Made by a program: the position numbers and the translations under genes. From Deroplatys truncata (Eukaryota; Arthropoda; Insecta; Mantodea; Mantidae), in the NCBI GenBank assembly GCA_030765065.1, contig CM060988.1:178787065-178851064 (forward strand): a stretch of DNA of 64,000 nucleotides. Direction: 5' to 3'. Below, piece by piece: positions 11,500 through 22,149 of the stretch. Under the pieces are notes generated by a model. That model saw nothing but the letters and a program-made list of their open reading frames with translations. It had not been told where the DNA came from and searched no databases. Positions within the stretch are counted from its first letter, which is position 1. Each line of letters starts with the position of its first letter.

Positions 11500-12030
11500 A
11501 GACAGTCAAAAGTTTAAAAACGGATGGTTATACTCGTATGCTGACCTTAAAATTCTTTGTCCTTTCCAAGACATTCCGGAAAACAACTGAAGGTTATTCA
11601 AAAATGAAAGACGAAAGTATTGAAAAATTCAAAACAATAACATCTCGGAAGTGGTTCGTGCTCACAAAAAAGTTATTGCATATAAATTGTGTTTTAAAGG
11701 ACAGATACGCTTTTTCTATCTTAATGGGGTACAAAATATATAAAATTATATAAAATTTCTTAGAATGAGGAAAATTTCATAGTCTATTAAGATGATAATT
11801 TTATTTGTTATGTCAGTATCTTAATTATATGGCATATTAATCAAAATTGTTAAACCATTTTGAGGGAATCAGAATGTTCTAAACATATTCGTGTAAATGG
11901 TAGTTTAAGGTTGACGGATATTTTTATATCACATCTTTGTAAGATACCAAGTACATATCCCATTTTTCGTTATAGAGTTATGGTTTTCAAACACACGCAT
12001 ATCTAGACTATTTTCTAAAAAACAACATAA
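11500..12030 (+). repeat. Family A copy, forward, very diverged
   Basis: Order of blocks retained: GAACTG-type stretch, AAAATTCAAAACAATAACAT, CTCGGAAGTGG, TTATGTCAGTATC, TTTTAATCAAAATTGTTA and GTGTAAATGGTAGTTTAAGG. The TG tract has been replaced by a shorter ACACACGCATATC. One of the oldest copies. Confidence 0.6.
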
Positions 12031-12061
12031 AAAGAAAAAAAAATGTTACAATACTGCGGCT

Positions 12062-12432
12062 TTGTCCAGATTTCACTATCACCCACTAATTTCTCATTGC
12101 CACTTCAAGACGTAATAAAATACGCACCATGTAGTCTCTTTTTCCGGACGATTCACCCGCTGGGGAGTGAAACACAGGACCCTCTAATCTCCTGCAGTAG
12201 CAGCACTCAGTTCACGTTATAATAATAGTCCCAAACTCACTCTTATATAACAGCAAAATTTTCCACAGAACATTTCAGAATGCTCTAGAGGGGAGAGAAG
12301 GGAAACTTCCAGAAGATTCTGGTTGTCTGCTGTTTACGATGTGCGGGGAGCTACCTCTGTTTTTCTCTCCAACTACCCCACCTCCAATCTCCCGATGAGC
12401 TTGGGCCTTATAGTCACTGCGTCACAATATGT
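12062..12432 (-). promoter_or_regulatory. Heat-shock-type promoter fragment, copy 1
   Basis: On the minus strand a TATATAAG box (complement at 12242-12249) lies about 60 bp downstream of a perfect three-unit heat-shock element, TTCCAGAAGATTC at 12307-12319 (TTC-n2-GAA-n2-TTC). A second, near-perfect array (GAA-n2-TTT-n2-GAA, 12268-12280) sits between them. This is the layout of Hsp70-type promoters that bind HSF trimers. A second copy of the region is at 37.4-37.8 kb. I see no heat-shock protein coding sequence downstream, so this is a detached promoter or part of a mobile element. Confidence 0.6.
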
Positions 12433-12655
12433 TTAACTTACATCAAAATGAATCTCGCCACAATACATACTAAATTTCTCTGAGATACCGCTGACACTTC
12501 CTCGCCATGGCAAAATATTTTTGTTCCTGATTTCAGGTTTTTTGGCAGGTGAATTAACAATTTGCTGGAGGTATACGATGTTTTGGCCCACAGAGAAACT
12601 CTACACGAATTGTGGCCTATCTGTTTCAACATCTGCTACATATACTAAACAAAAA

Positions 12656-13514
12656 ATCCGATGTGTTACACTCACATGACTCTCTCTACTCTTGCTCTTG
12701 TACAAACTATTTTTACAAACGCTTATTCTCCATATGCTTCATGTTAATCGAGATGTTAATCTTATTGCTAATTGTCTTGTAGATCCAAGGGTAATATGGT
12801 AGACTTTAAGCGATAGTCAAATGTTTTAAGAGCTGGTTGCTATGTGGCGCATTCCATTCTCTTTGTATTACCAGGACAAAAAAAATAACGAATTCCCATT
12901 TGAGAAAAAGTATAAATATTGGAAAATTTAAGGGAATAACAAGCAATATCTCGAAAATGGCTCACTCAAAAAAAATGTGTATGACATAAATTGTGTATTT
13001 TAACGCGTCTACATTTTTTGTGTAGTAAAACTTTGTCTCTCTTATGGTTTACCAATTATGCAAAAGTCGTTCACAATGAAGAATACTTTTGGAGACATTC
13101 CCAGAAAATTCCAGATATACATTTTATTTGTCATGAAAATATCTTAAACATATGATATTTTAATCAAAATCTTTAGAGCCATTTTTGAGAAAATTAAAAT
13201 TTTCGAAAAATGTTTCATGTAAAGGGTAGTCTGGGATGGGGGGATTTTCTTGAGAACCTTCGTGTCGCATCTCTGGAAGATACTGAACCTAAATACCAAG
13301 TTTGGTGTTTATCCGACTGTTCGTTTCTGAGTTATGCTGTTCACAGACAGACACACACATACACACACAGACACGCACACGGACATGTTTCCAAAAATGC
13401 TTTTTTTTTATTCAGGGAGTCTCAAAACATGTATTTCCGGTGAAATCTCGGTATGGAATTTTTGGGTGGAATACATCACTTCCCCTACTTACTATGCGTA
13501 GTAGAGAAAGTGAA
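12656..13514 (+). repeat. Family A copy, full length
   Basis: Runs from ATCCGATGTGTTACACTCAC to GTAGTAGAGAAAGT. It is among the better preserved copies, with a long ACACACATACACACACAGAC tract. The preceding A-run and following GAAAA are consistent with insertion in an A/T-rich site. Confidence 0.9.
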
Positions 13515-13554
13515 AATGCACCTAACTACATCATTGACTTCGATTAGGATTAGT

Positions 13555-14108
13555 TTGACAGCGTGGACACCGACACCTTGACCCGCAAGGGATCTTTTGA
13601 GCGTACACCCCCGAGAGGAGCGGATGAGATGAAGAAACCGCAGGGGACGTGTGGGCGCAGACAACAGAGACACGGAGAGTTCCCTAATAATAACAGGCTT
13701 GACAACCTGACCGGAGAGCTCTCGGCGACAACCTTCCCAAGCCACTGTAGGGCGGCTCATAGGCTCCCCTCCAGCTGAGACCGGGGAAAACTGACCCCAG
13801 TGGAGGCTCGAACGGCTGCCATCTGACGGGGCCGAGGAGTTCCAAAATGCAAGCTCCTGTGCCATCTTTCCGCCACCGACGTACACACAACCCCATAATC
13901 AACCTGTAACGTGAAGGAGGGAGATAAAATGAGAATAAATGAGGGAGAAAGGAGAGATGTGGTAGAATACACTAGTCCAGCACTTGCCTTGTCAACCAGG
14001 GAAAACCACGAAAAACCCATGTTCAGAGTGAGCGGTCACCAGGAATCGAACCCGGGACCTCCCGAATGAAGGCCACAGACGTTGCCTCTGAGCCATCCCG
14101 TTCGGTAC
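13555..14108 (-). mobile_element. tRNA-derived SINE
   Basis: Read on the minus strand, the head has an A-box-like GGGATGGCTCAGAGGCAA and a B-box GGTTCGATTCC (about 14102-14046), the pol III promoter of tRNA-derived SINEs. Next comes the shared core ACCGCTCACTCTGAACATG and TTTTTCGTGGTTTTCCCTGG, then a GC-rich body of about 400 bp. GC content is well above the flanking sequence. It lies directly beyond a family A copy. ORFs of 70-133 codons here follow from the GC-rich body and differ in frame. Confidence 0.8.
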
Positions 14109-15002
14109 ATCATACACTAAGATAAAAGGGAAATAAACACAGTGTCTCTCTGTTTCACATAACACGACACGATTAATTGTTTCTTCTAGTAGCGCCAACA
14201 TAGATGGTGACGTCAGACCAATAAGGATGTGTTATTCCCTCAAGTGACCTCCCTTTGCAGATTGTAGTTGAATTATATTTGGAAGGTTTTTTTCTTAGTG
14301 ATATTATTTTTGGATTCTACGTGAAGTTTTCATCCAGAATATATGCTGTCTCAGTCATTGGTGGCATCTACCAAGCACTAGGCGCAACACCAGCTGAGTC
14401 AAGACTCGGAACCAATTTTAGTAAACCGCTGTAACATCATCCAATTTCCAGATACGTCAGAAAGTTTACAACTACAGAAGTTTAATTCGGGAATCCCCTA
14501 GCTCATATACCTTCGTTTGAAGCAACAATTCTTCAGGATGAACTCATTTTTGGAGCATGACAGACGAGAGATAAGGCCTGTTACAGTCATTATAATGGGG
14601 TAGCTGATGCAGACAGTTGAGCCCTGGAGGTAGTGTTGCCAACCCCTCGTCCCTAACGAACCCTTGTCAGCAGCAGAAACTTGAGAAGGGGTCCAACTCG
14701 ATGATGATGCTGTGTTTACGTTGGTTATGTTTGCATCACCGAGGGCAAGAATCCAACCATTAGCTTAATGATCCCCCACATGTGGGCATGTAAGAAAGAA
14801 ATATTCACATGCCATAATTGTATCACCTGCCTGTCCATTTTCTTTCTGTTGCTGTGTCCTAGTGATGGCTGAACAGTATTTGATGTGTAACAGGCACACG
14901 ACCTTCTCCGTCCATTATGTTTCCTCAGAGATTCCATACCAAAACAGTATGAAGAGAATCAAAAGTCAGCTACCTTCGTTCCGTTATGGAAATATGGTAC
15001 AA
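14109..15002. other. Unassigned stretch
   Basis: About 900 bp with no recognised gene or repeat. The AGTGACCTCCCTTTGCAG at 14244-14261 resembles AGTGACATCTCCCTTTG near 7556, a possible short shared repeat. Only short ORFs. Confidence 0.4.
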
Positions 15003-15905
15003 ATCTGATGTGTTACACTCACATGAACTTCTCTACCCATAAGTTGTATACAAATTATTCTTCTCTAATGGAACTAATTGTTCTTTCACACAAGCCGTGT
15101 GTTGGACAGGGTTGGAAAAGTAGAATCAGATGACTGAAAAAATCATGGCATTGAATTTTTCAGTCATCTGATTCTATTCTTCCCTAAGTTTATTTCCCTA
15201 TCTACTTCATTTTACTCGAGATAAAGCTTTGCAGAAATAGCTACATTACATATTACTTTAAAAAGAAACAGTGACAGTCGAATGTTTAGGAACTGGGCGC
15301 TATAGATTGACCTCAAAATTCCAGTATTTCCATGACATCGCGAGAAACAACTGAAAATCGATGGAACTTAACAGGAATAATAAACGTATTGAACAAATCA
15401 AACCATTAATAACTAATATCTCAGAAATGATGTGCCACAGAAAATTATTTGACATGCATTGTGTGTATTAAAGAGATATAGAATTTTTGTATAGTACGTT
15501 TCGTCTATCGCTTCTCGTTTACCAGTTATATAAGATTATGCAAAAATACTTCAAAATATCTTTAATATATGGTATTTTAATCAAAATCGTTAAAGCCATT
15601 TTTATAAAATAAAAAAATTTGAAAAATGTTCCATTTAAAGTGTAGTTGGGGTGGAGTAATTTCTTAAAAATATTATTGTCGCATTTTTACAAGGTACTGA
15701 ACGTAAATACCAAATTTCGTGTTTATCCGACTTTACGTTTCTGAGTTATGCCGTTCACAGGCACACACCACACACCGACCTTTTTCCAAAAATGTTTTTC
15801 TGGTTCAGGGGATCTCAAAACATATATTTCCGGTGAAATCTCGGTACCGAATTTTTGGGTGGAATACAATACTTCCCCTACTTACTATACTAGGAGAGAA
15901 AGTAA
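15003..15905 (+). repeat. Family A copy with internal inverted repeat
   Basis: Runs from AATCTGATGTGTTACACTC to TAGGAGAGAAAGTAATAAG. About 110 bp after the start are foreign to the family and include a 21-bp perfect inverted repeat (15121-15141 with 15156-15176, 14-bp spacer). The rest follows the older subfamily, with AACTGAAAATCGATGG as at 40.6 and 47.8 kb. Confidence 0.8.
15121..15176. repeat. Perfect 21-bp inverted repeat
   Basis: Left arm TAGAATCAGATGACTGAAAA(A) and its exact complement are separated by 14 bp. Such a stem would fold readily in single-stranded DNA or RNA. It is not present in other family A copies. Confidence 0.85.
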
Positions 15906-15944
15906 TAAGTGTAGGTTTTAGCGACAAATTTTTAAAAAGTGGAT

Positions 15945-16135
15945 CGCTATACCAGGTGTCCCAACCGCGCCGTATTTCAAGTCTGTAGATATCCCTTCGT
16001 GCGTTAAAAGAGTTGCAGAGCTCAACGGGGCAATTCCAAGTAAACGCAGGTCAGTGCGGAACTGGTGAGTTAGTGAGCAACAGACCCCTCGCACAGCAGG
16101 CAGGTGCTCTACCAACTGAGCTACGGGGCCAGCCT
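15945..16135 (-). mobile_element. tRNA-derived SINE with TAGCTCAGTTGG head
   Basis: The minus strand reads GGCCCCGTAGCTCAGTTGG followed by TAGAGCACC, an excellent tRNA A-box region. The tRNA shape is then lost: no T-arm or B-box is where a tRNA would have it. The following body (GCGTTTACTTGGAATTGCC through CGGCGCGGTTGGGACACCTG) recurs at 17.5 kb, so this is a SINE and not a tRNA gene. Confidence 0.7.
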
Positions 16136-16506
16136 AACTTTGTTTTGATACTCTTGCTTATCAGCAAAAAACGATGAGCGGATCTCGCTCATTGAGAGGC
16201 ACTCCTCAGGCTTGCTATAGAGTGTACAATCCGTGATAATAGACATAAATAGACCGAAAAGTTCTTAGAATATTTTCCCCTTAAGTTACACAGGATTTAT
16301 TTTCGACGGAGTAAACTCACTTTTTAGACTGAGTAATAATTATAATGTCTTTATTTGAGCTATCCGTATCCGCCTGTAGCTATTTTTAATTGGCCTTACC
16401 CTGTACTTGTCTAACATTACGAAGTATAAGCAAAAAACAGGAGAGCACGCAGTGTTTCTCTACCATTGTTTCGCTTCCTATTATAAATGTTACTCTTACT
16501 ATTATG
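16136..16506. other. Unassigned stretch
   Basis: No recognised gene or repeat. It runs up to the inverted LINE segment. Confidence 0.4.
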
Positions 16507-17075
16507 AGTCATTTTCTGTGCCCTCCAGTCTCCCAGTCTAAACCATGCCATTCCTGATCTTTCCTTTCTTCCTATGTACTTAATTTAGGAAGAAAGGAAA
16601 GATCAGGAATGGCATGGTTTAGACTGAGGGGCTGGAAGGCACAGAAAATGACTGACGATTCTGGCAGGAGAATTTCCCATTCTGTGATTTAGCTGAGGAC
16701 TAGGTACATATTTTGGCGGAATGTGCACGGTGGGAGAACCAGTGAACGATTAAACTCAAAGAAAAATTCTTAAGTTCCTCAAGAAAGAGATGGGCATGTT
16801 CGGATCTACTGGCTGACCAGAGGAACTGGCAAAACATGGGTAATTTTTTGTCCAAACTACGCGAAGCTAGTTTAAATTTGTTCAGTTAGACAAAGGTAAT
16901 TTATCTCTATTTCCCTTTTTCTTGTTCCTTTTTGTTTTGTTTTCTTTCTCTGTTGTTTATTTTGTCACCCTATTGTATCTTAAATATGCATGTACGGTCA
17001 ATGACCCATGCACAAAATACTTGTGAAATAACTTTGAAAGCAATAAAGATACCTTATCTATCTATTATTTTTATC
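16507..17075 (+). mobile_element. LINE 3' end with folded-back 5' part
   Basis: From 16587 onward the plus strand matches the 3' end of the LINE seen at 25.65 kb and (reverse) 52.8-53.2 kb: the AGGAAGAAAGGAAAGATCAG start, the zinc-finger coding stretch, then GTTCAGTTAGACAAAGGTAA and a 3' UTR ending in a short TATC tail. Frameshifts break the coding part. The first 67 bp are repeated in inverted orientation just upstream (16507-16573), 13 bp away, so the insertion begins as a hairpin. Inversion at the 5' end is a known outcome of twin-primed LINE insertion. Confidence 0.85.
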
Positions 17076-17124
17076 ATTATTATTATTAGCATCTAACTTC
17101 GCTGACTTCGCTCAACAAATAGGC

Positions 17125-17415
17125 GTTCGAAATTTTGCCCTGTTATTTAAATTAAATCGAGTTTTATTTATGGACGCTCTTTCACTGCTATGGCTCTTAG
17201 CGTCCCATTCTATATTGTGCGTGAAAGTTCGGTAATTTTGCTCAGAGGCCTCTTTATCAGGCTTGAGGTTCTTTTACGTGCCGTAAATATACGACACGGG
17301 ACCATCGACTTTACTTCCCTTCCGAAGGAAGCCATGCTAAGGATTTTTACTACAAAAAAAAAACCATCGCCTTCCTCCGGATTTGAACTCGCGAGCGCGC
17401 GAACCCGACACCCCC
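17125..17415 (-). mobile_element. tRNA-derived SINE, CGTCCATAAATAA-tailed family
   Basis: Minus-strand sequence CGCGAGTTCAAATCCGGAGG holds the B-box, followed by GTAAAAATCCTTAGCATGGC, GATAAAGAGGCCTCTGAGC, TATAGAATGGGACGCTAAG and a tail AGCGTCCATAAATAA. The same order is found at 36.5-36.78 kb. The head is truncated here, and a (TAG)n-like tract lies about 50 bp beyond it at 17465-17512. Confidence 0.75.
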
Positions 17416-17519
17416 CTGTTTATTGTAAGATGTTCCAACCGTCTCTGTATCCATATGACGTTTCTGAGAACTGCTGGTGTAGTAGTAGTAGTAGTGGTAG
17501 TAGTAGTGAATTTTTAGAG

Positions 17520-17650
17520 CGCTAATGCGCCAGTTTCCCACTGACGTGTGTTTACTTCGTTTTGCCCCGTTGAGTTCTGCAACTCTTTTAACGTATGAAG
17601 GATCATTTGCACACGTCAAATATGGCGCGGTTGGGCCACCTGGTATGAAG
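17520..17650 (+). mobile_element. SINE tail, same family as 15.95-16.14 kb
   Basis: CCAGTTTCCCACTGACGTG through ATGGCGCGGTTGGGCCACCTG matches the body of the SINE at 15945-16060 in the opposite orientation. The tRNA-like head is missing. Confidence 0.7.
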
Positions 17651-17848
17651 GCTTTGAAATTTCATGCTCTTTGTATAGCAACGAGAAAAACGAATAGAAG
17701 AAAGTATGATCTTTGACATAAATTTTGTTTTAACGAGATGTGTGTATGTGAGTGTGTTTGTGTTTGTGAAGGGGGGGTGTCTGTGTAGTGATTTTGTCTA
17801 TATCTTACGGTTTATTTCTTATACAAAAGTAAATAATAAAGTAAAAGC

Positions 17849-18522
17849 TGAGGCAGCATTTGTAACACTTAAATTATTTTAGTCGAATTATACAATAAAA
17901 AATATAATAACAGCGCGCCTTAAAGCAATATGTGTATGTAACAATATATAAAAAGTGTATATTACAGTTATTGTATATGTTTATATTATTGTATACATGT
18001 AATAATGTTATCTGAATGTATTACGTAATTTAATAATGTAGCAGCAGTGAGAATAATAGGTTAAAAGTTGCTAACAATGGGGTAACCTTGAGACAATAAT
18101 GAGTAAGAAACTGTAATAATGCTACTAGTCATTCTTGGAGCAATAATAATGTATTTTTTGTGACAGTTTATAAAATAGGCAATCAACAACCAGAAAAAGC
18201 TTAAGTTAAATAAAAGTATTCTAATGGATTAGGAATAGCCAATCAGAGACTTGAAATACAAAAATTTACAAATTTATTCGCTATAAATCAAGTCAGTTGG
18301 TTTTAGACAGTGTTCCTAACCGGACGCGAGATGCGTCCTCGACAAGTTTAATACGTATTTATTGTGAGACGAAAAATAGTTTACGTGTTAAAAAGTGTAA
18401 GTAATTAATAAAAGAATCTCGTAGCTCTCTATATCAGTGAAGTGCCTTTAAATTGTGTCAAGGATTAATAAATGTAGTGAAGTAAAACTTATAATGTGTG
18501 TAAGCCTACATTCTTACACGCA
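17849..18522 (+). repeat. LTR-like repeat, copy 1
   Basis: Starts TGAGGCAGCATTTGTAAC and ends near TTACACGCA. It shares TTACGTAATTTAATAATGTAG, AGCCAATCAGAGACTTG-type CCAAT motifs, CCTAACCGGACGCGAGA and AGTTTACGTGTTAAAAAGTG with the repeats at 32.5 kb (+) and 48.9-49.6 kb (-). TG...CA ends, CCAAT boxes and a following ATG-containing leader are in keeping with an LTR. No partner LTR is seen. Confidence 0.6.
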
Positions 18523-18837
18523 CTACTCCCTGCTAAGAAATCCATGTCTCTAACAATAATACTGACGCAGCTGAGGCAAACATAAATATATAATATTTAA
18601 ACAAACAATCAAAATTAGAAAGTTAATATTTTTAAACTTGGGGCGAAGGCTACCGGAAACTTATTACCATACGTGCGGTTGCAACTACTTCAAGTTCGGC
18701 TCCCCAACAGTCGAAATATAATACATCTTCAAACTGGCTTTCCATAAGTAGCAGCAACAAAACTTCTTCAAATTGACTGCCAAAGCGTGGGGCAAAATAA
18801 CAACGTAAAAATAACATAAAGACAAATACCTTCTGCA
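18523..18837 (+). mobile_element. Leader behind LTR-like repeat, with PBS-like motif array
   Basis: After the LTR-like unit comes a conserved leader with ATG at 18544. In the 32.5-kb copy the same leader opens a frame of about 50 codons (MSLTNTDAAEANINIIVKET...). Here it is frameshifted. Downstream are at least three imperfect copies of a ~22-bp motif of the type TTCAAATTGGCTCCCAAACG TG, spaced about 45 bp apart (18690, 18728, 18777). Confidence 0.5.
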
Positions 18838-20063
18838 AAGCTTTTCCGTGTAAAAGGCAGTTTGGGGAAGGCGGATTATCTTCAGAAACCTTGTTTCGCA
18901 TCAAAAAAAGTCCACAACTTAATTCAAGTTTCGTATTAAACCCACTTTCGTTTCTGAGTTATGCTGTTCATAGACACAGACACACAGACCTTTCTACTTT
19001 CTCTACTACGTATAGTAAGTAGGGGAAGTATTGTATTCCACCCAAAAATTCGATACCGAGATTTCACCGGAAATGTATGTTTTAAGACCACCTGAATCCA
19101 AAAAAAAGCATTTTTGGAAACATGTTCGTGTGTGTGTCTGTGAACAGCATAACTCAGAAACGAACAGTCGGATAAATACCAACCTTGGAGTTTAGGCTCA
19201 GTATCTTCCAGAGATGCGACACGAAGGTTTTCAAGAACATCCCCCCATCCCAGACTACCCTTTACATGGAACATTTTTAGAAAAATTTAATTTTCTCAAA
19301 AATGGCTCTAACGATTTTGATTAAAATATCATGTTTAAGATACTTTCATGACAAATAAAATGTATATATTGAATTTTCTGGGAATGTCTTCAAACGTATT
19401 CTTCATTGTGAACGACTTTTGCATAACTGTTAAACCATAAGAGATAGACAAAATTTTACTACACAAAAAATGTAGATCGCGTAAAAATACGCAATTTATG
19501 TCATATACATTTTTTGTTGAGTGAACCATTTTAGACATATTGCTTGTTATTCCCTTAAATTTTTCAATACTTATTTTCTCAAATGGGTATTCGTTATTCA
19601 TTTTTTGTCTTGGATATGCAAAGAGTATTAATCTGTGGCAAAGGGAATGGTGCTGCACCTAGCAACCAGCTATTAAGGGACATGTCGATGCTTAAAGGCT
19701 ACTGTATTTCTATATTGCCCTTCCAAATACAAAACAAGGGGAACATGGTACGCGTTAAGCGATAGTCAAATATTTTTAGAACTGGTCCTATGTGTAAAAT
19801 GTAATTCTCTTTGCATGTCAAAAGATCGTTTCTGCAAATGTTTATCTCGATTAATATGAAATAGATGGAGAATAATAGTTTGTAAAAATAGTTTGTAAAG
19901 GAGTAGAGAAAGTTATGTGAGTGTTACACATCAGAATTTTTCTAAAAGTGGTTGCTTAAGTCCAGGGGCCTTAAAACATGTATTTACGGTGAAATTTCGA
20001 CATCGAATTTTGTGTTGAATACAATACTTCCCCTACTTTCTATGAGCATGTAGTGAAAAGCAA
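18838..20063 (+). repeat. Family A copy split by another family A copy
   Basis: The forward copy is present as 18838-18995 (up to GACCTTTCT) and 19939-20063 (from TTTCTAAAAGTGG to the AGTGAAAAGC end). Between them lies a complete reverse copy, 18996-19938. Removing the insert and one TTTCT restores the usual family order. The left part of the outer copy is missing. Confidence 0.85.
18996..19938 (-). mobile_element. Family A copy inserted in family A, with TTTCT target duplication
   Basis: Starts ACTTTCTCTACTACGTATAG and ends ACATCAGAATT, flanked by TTTCT at 18991-18995 and 19939-19943. Because the surrounding sequence is also family A, the pre-insertion site is known and the ends of the element can be read exactly. 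The copy is complete and non-coding. A 112-codon ORF inside is the recurring chance frame. Confidence 0.85.
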
Positions 20064-20065
20064 AA

Positions 20066-20165
20066 ATCTGATGTGTTACATTCACACGACTTTCTCTACT
20101 CACTCGTCTATTCTGTTCCCACAAAAGTGTATAGTCTAACTACTTCTTGTTAATACAGACAAATT
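20066..20165 (+). repeat. Family A start fragment
   Basis: ATCTGATGTGTTACATTCAC and the following ACTTTCTCTACTCACTCG are present. The copy stops where the next SINE begins. A reverse fragment of the same end (TTGTAGAGGAGTGAGTAAAG) lies beyond the SINE at 20740-20775. Confidence 0.75.
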
Positions 20166-20738
20166 TTCAATTCAGATTTTCACATTTCGTTATAGGATAC
20201 AGTACGGTAAAAGTACGAACGAAAGAAGGTGCCCAGAAACTGGGGTAGAGCACCACCAGCACGCCCGCGAGGGAAACGATGAGTTGAGGGACTTGAAGGA
20301 CGACCAGATCAGGATGACGATGGGCCCAAGGACAAATGGGGTCCCTAATGTTTCCAGATTGAACGCATCCGAGCCGCTCGGTCCTACCCACAAGCCATCG
20401 AACCTCCAGCAGTCCCACTCAGGGTGGAGCCCACTCGGAGGGGAGACCTAACTGAGCAGTCCTCGCAGCGAAGTCAGGTAAGAAACCTCCACAGTGCGCA
20501 AGCATCTTCCAGCCGCAACCCGCCGAATATCGTCGTCTGGTCACACAACCCTGAAGGAGATTATTGGTACAGGAAATGAGAGGGAGGAGAGTCGTGGTAG
20601 AAGAGGAACCACCCTAACATCGCCTACCGACCCGGGGAAATCACGAAAAACTCGTGGATCAGAGTACCGGTCGCCGGGACATCCCGAATGCGAGTCGCAC
20701 ACGTTACCACGGCGCCATCTCGCTCGGTATGAATAGTT
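20166..20738 (-). mobile_element. tRNA-derived SINE
   Basis: The minus-strand head reads CCGAGCGAGATGGCGCCGTG followed by GTAACG, an A-box-like region, but the B-box is eroded (CATTCGGGATGTCCCGGCG). Then come the shared core CCACGAGTTTTTCGTGATTT and TCCCCGGGTCGG and a body matching the SINE at 2395-2835. The copy is about 570 bp and GC-rich. Confidence 0.75.
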
Positions 20739-20775
20739 TGTAGAGGAGTGAGTAAAGAATGTTACGTAAATAACA

Positions 20776-21262
20776 TTTATTTACCTCTACCGCACGTACA
20801 GCCATGTAACAATTGGTATTATCGCTGCTATAATCTCCAGAAACAATAAATCTTGTTATCGAGCATATTCATTCCTGGCCAGGTCCACCTGCCTAATCTC
20901 GCTAATGCCGCAGTAACGAGCGGTAACCGGGATTCAAGAGAAGCAATTAGCTGGAGAGTGCACCGGCTTCTTGAATCTGCTGACAAATTACAGGAAACGG
21001 GGGTCGAGTAAGTGCCTCCCTGCCTGCCTGCACAGACTTTTGTCCTGCTCGCTGACAAAGGACCGACCGATCTTAGTGCAGTCTTTGTGCATCCTCTGCA
21101 AGGGGTTCGAAACCGCTCCCTAGTAAAACTTCTACTAAAACGCAAAACGTACGAGGGCGACACTAAAACTTTTTAGAAAATTAAACAAGAATTAGTTTTG
21201 GACATTACTCCTTATCGGGGTAGCACCTCCGATACTTAACAAATTGCTATAAACCTGAATAT
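20776..21262. other. Unassigned stretch
   Basis: About 490 bp with no recognised repeat. A 111-codon minus-strand ORF (20828-21163) has no familiar sequence and sits in a GC-richer patch. I would not call it a gene. Confidence 0.4.
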
Positions 21263-21615
21263 ACTTCTTTCTCTGTTTAACCTCCTCTTATGTAGGACTT
21301 ACACCCCGCAGGACTTACAGGCGGGTGCCTGGGGTCAGAGGTCCGTCGAGGAGCAGACACTCGTGGATCAGACAGAATATACAGGATGGGTGATCAGCCC
21401 GATGCCTGGTATGGGAGGAAGGAATTAGATTAAACGAAATGATGGTGAAACGGATGAAAGGAAAGGTGATGGAGCAGTTGGTGGAATGAATGGCGGGAGA
21501 AGCCGGAGAACCCGGAGAAAACCCGCCCAGACGCCGCTTTGTCCACCACAAATCCCACATGCAGGTCTCCCTGGGATTGAACCCGGGCCGTCTCGGTGAG
21601 AGGCGAGCAGTCCTG
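21263..21615 (-). mobile_element. tRNA-derived SINE, B-box copy
   Basis: The minus strand has ACGGCCCGGGTTCAATCCC (B-box GGTTCAATCCC), then GCATGTGGGATTTGTGGTGG, GGGCGGGTTTTCTCCGGG and a tail GCACCCGCCTGTAAGTCCTG followed by GGTTAAACAGAGAAAGAAG. The A-box region is missing. A plus-strand copy of the same family lies 540 bp away and has the opposite defect. Confidence 0.8.
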
Positions 21616-22149
21616 AATATACGCCTCCTGATAATCAATGTTCTCTTATAAAGTACTTATAAATTATGAATCATAAACAGATAATTACTGAGGGTGTTTA
21701 ATGTCATTTATGAATTATGCTGCCAATTTTGTTCACTTACCACACGGTACACGCATTTCGGACGTGACAATGACGGTGGCGTTGCAGTCGTTGTGATTTT
21801 ACTGCCAACATTCCGCTGCAAAACTATAGAAAGTGAATCTGTGCTGCCAACATCTGAAAGAGAAATAAGGCTCTACAAACAATGAACCTGTTTAGTACTT
21901 TCACCAAGAGAAAATATGCCTAACCACATGGCAGTATTCCGCACTAGCGTGAGTTTGCGGTACTACCTAGTACTCCTGGAAGAAGCGTTTAAACATGGAA
22001 GTGATCTTAGTCTGGTAGTTCGCAATTAGAATAAAACTGTAACCCCCCAAAAACCTATGGTTAATTTTAGATTTGGGAGTAATAGTCGATTATAACGTAT
22101 ATAATAGTCTACCCTGCACCTAAAAATAGCATTTTTAACAGCGGTTTTA
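21616..22149. other. Unassigned stretch between two SINE copies
   Basis: No recognised gene or repeat. It separates two oppositely oriented copies of one SINE family. Confidence 0.4.

Noticed and set aside
16090..16135. Real tRNA gene (TAGCTCAGTTGG, TAGAGCAC)
   Set aside because: The D-arm region is excellent but no anticodon and T-arm follow at tRNA spacing, and the downstream sequence recurs at 17.5 kb as a SINE body.
20828..21163. 111-codon minus-strand ORF as a host gene
   Set aside because: No recognisable domain, no splice or promoter context, and the surroundings are all repeats.
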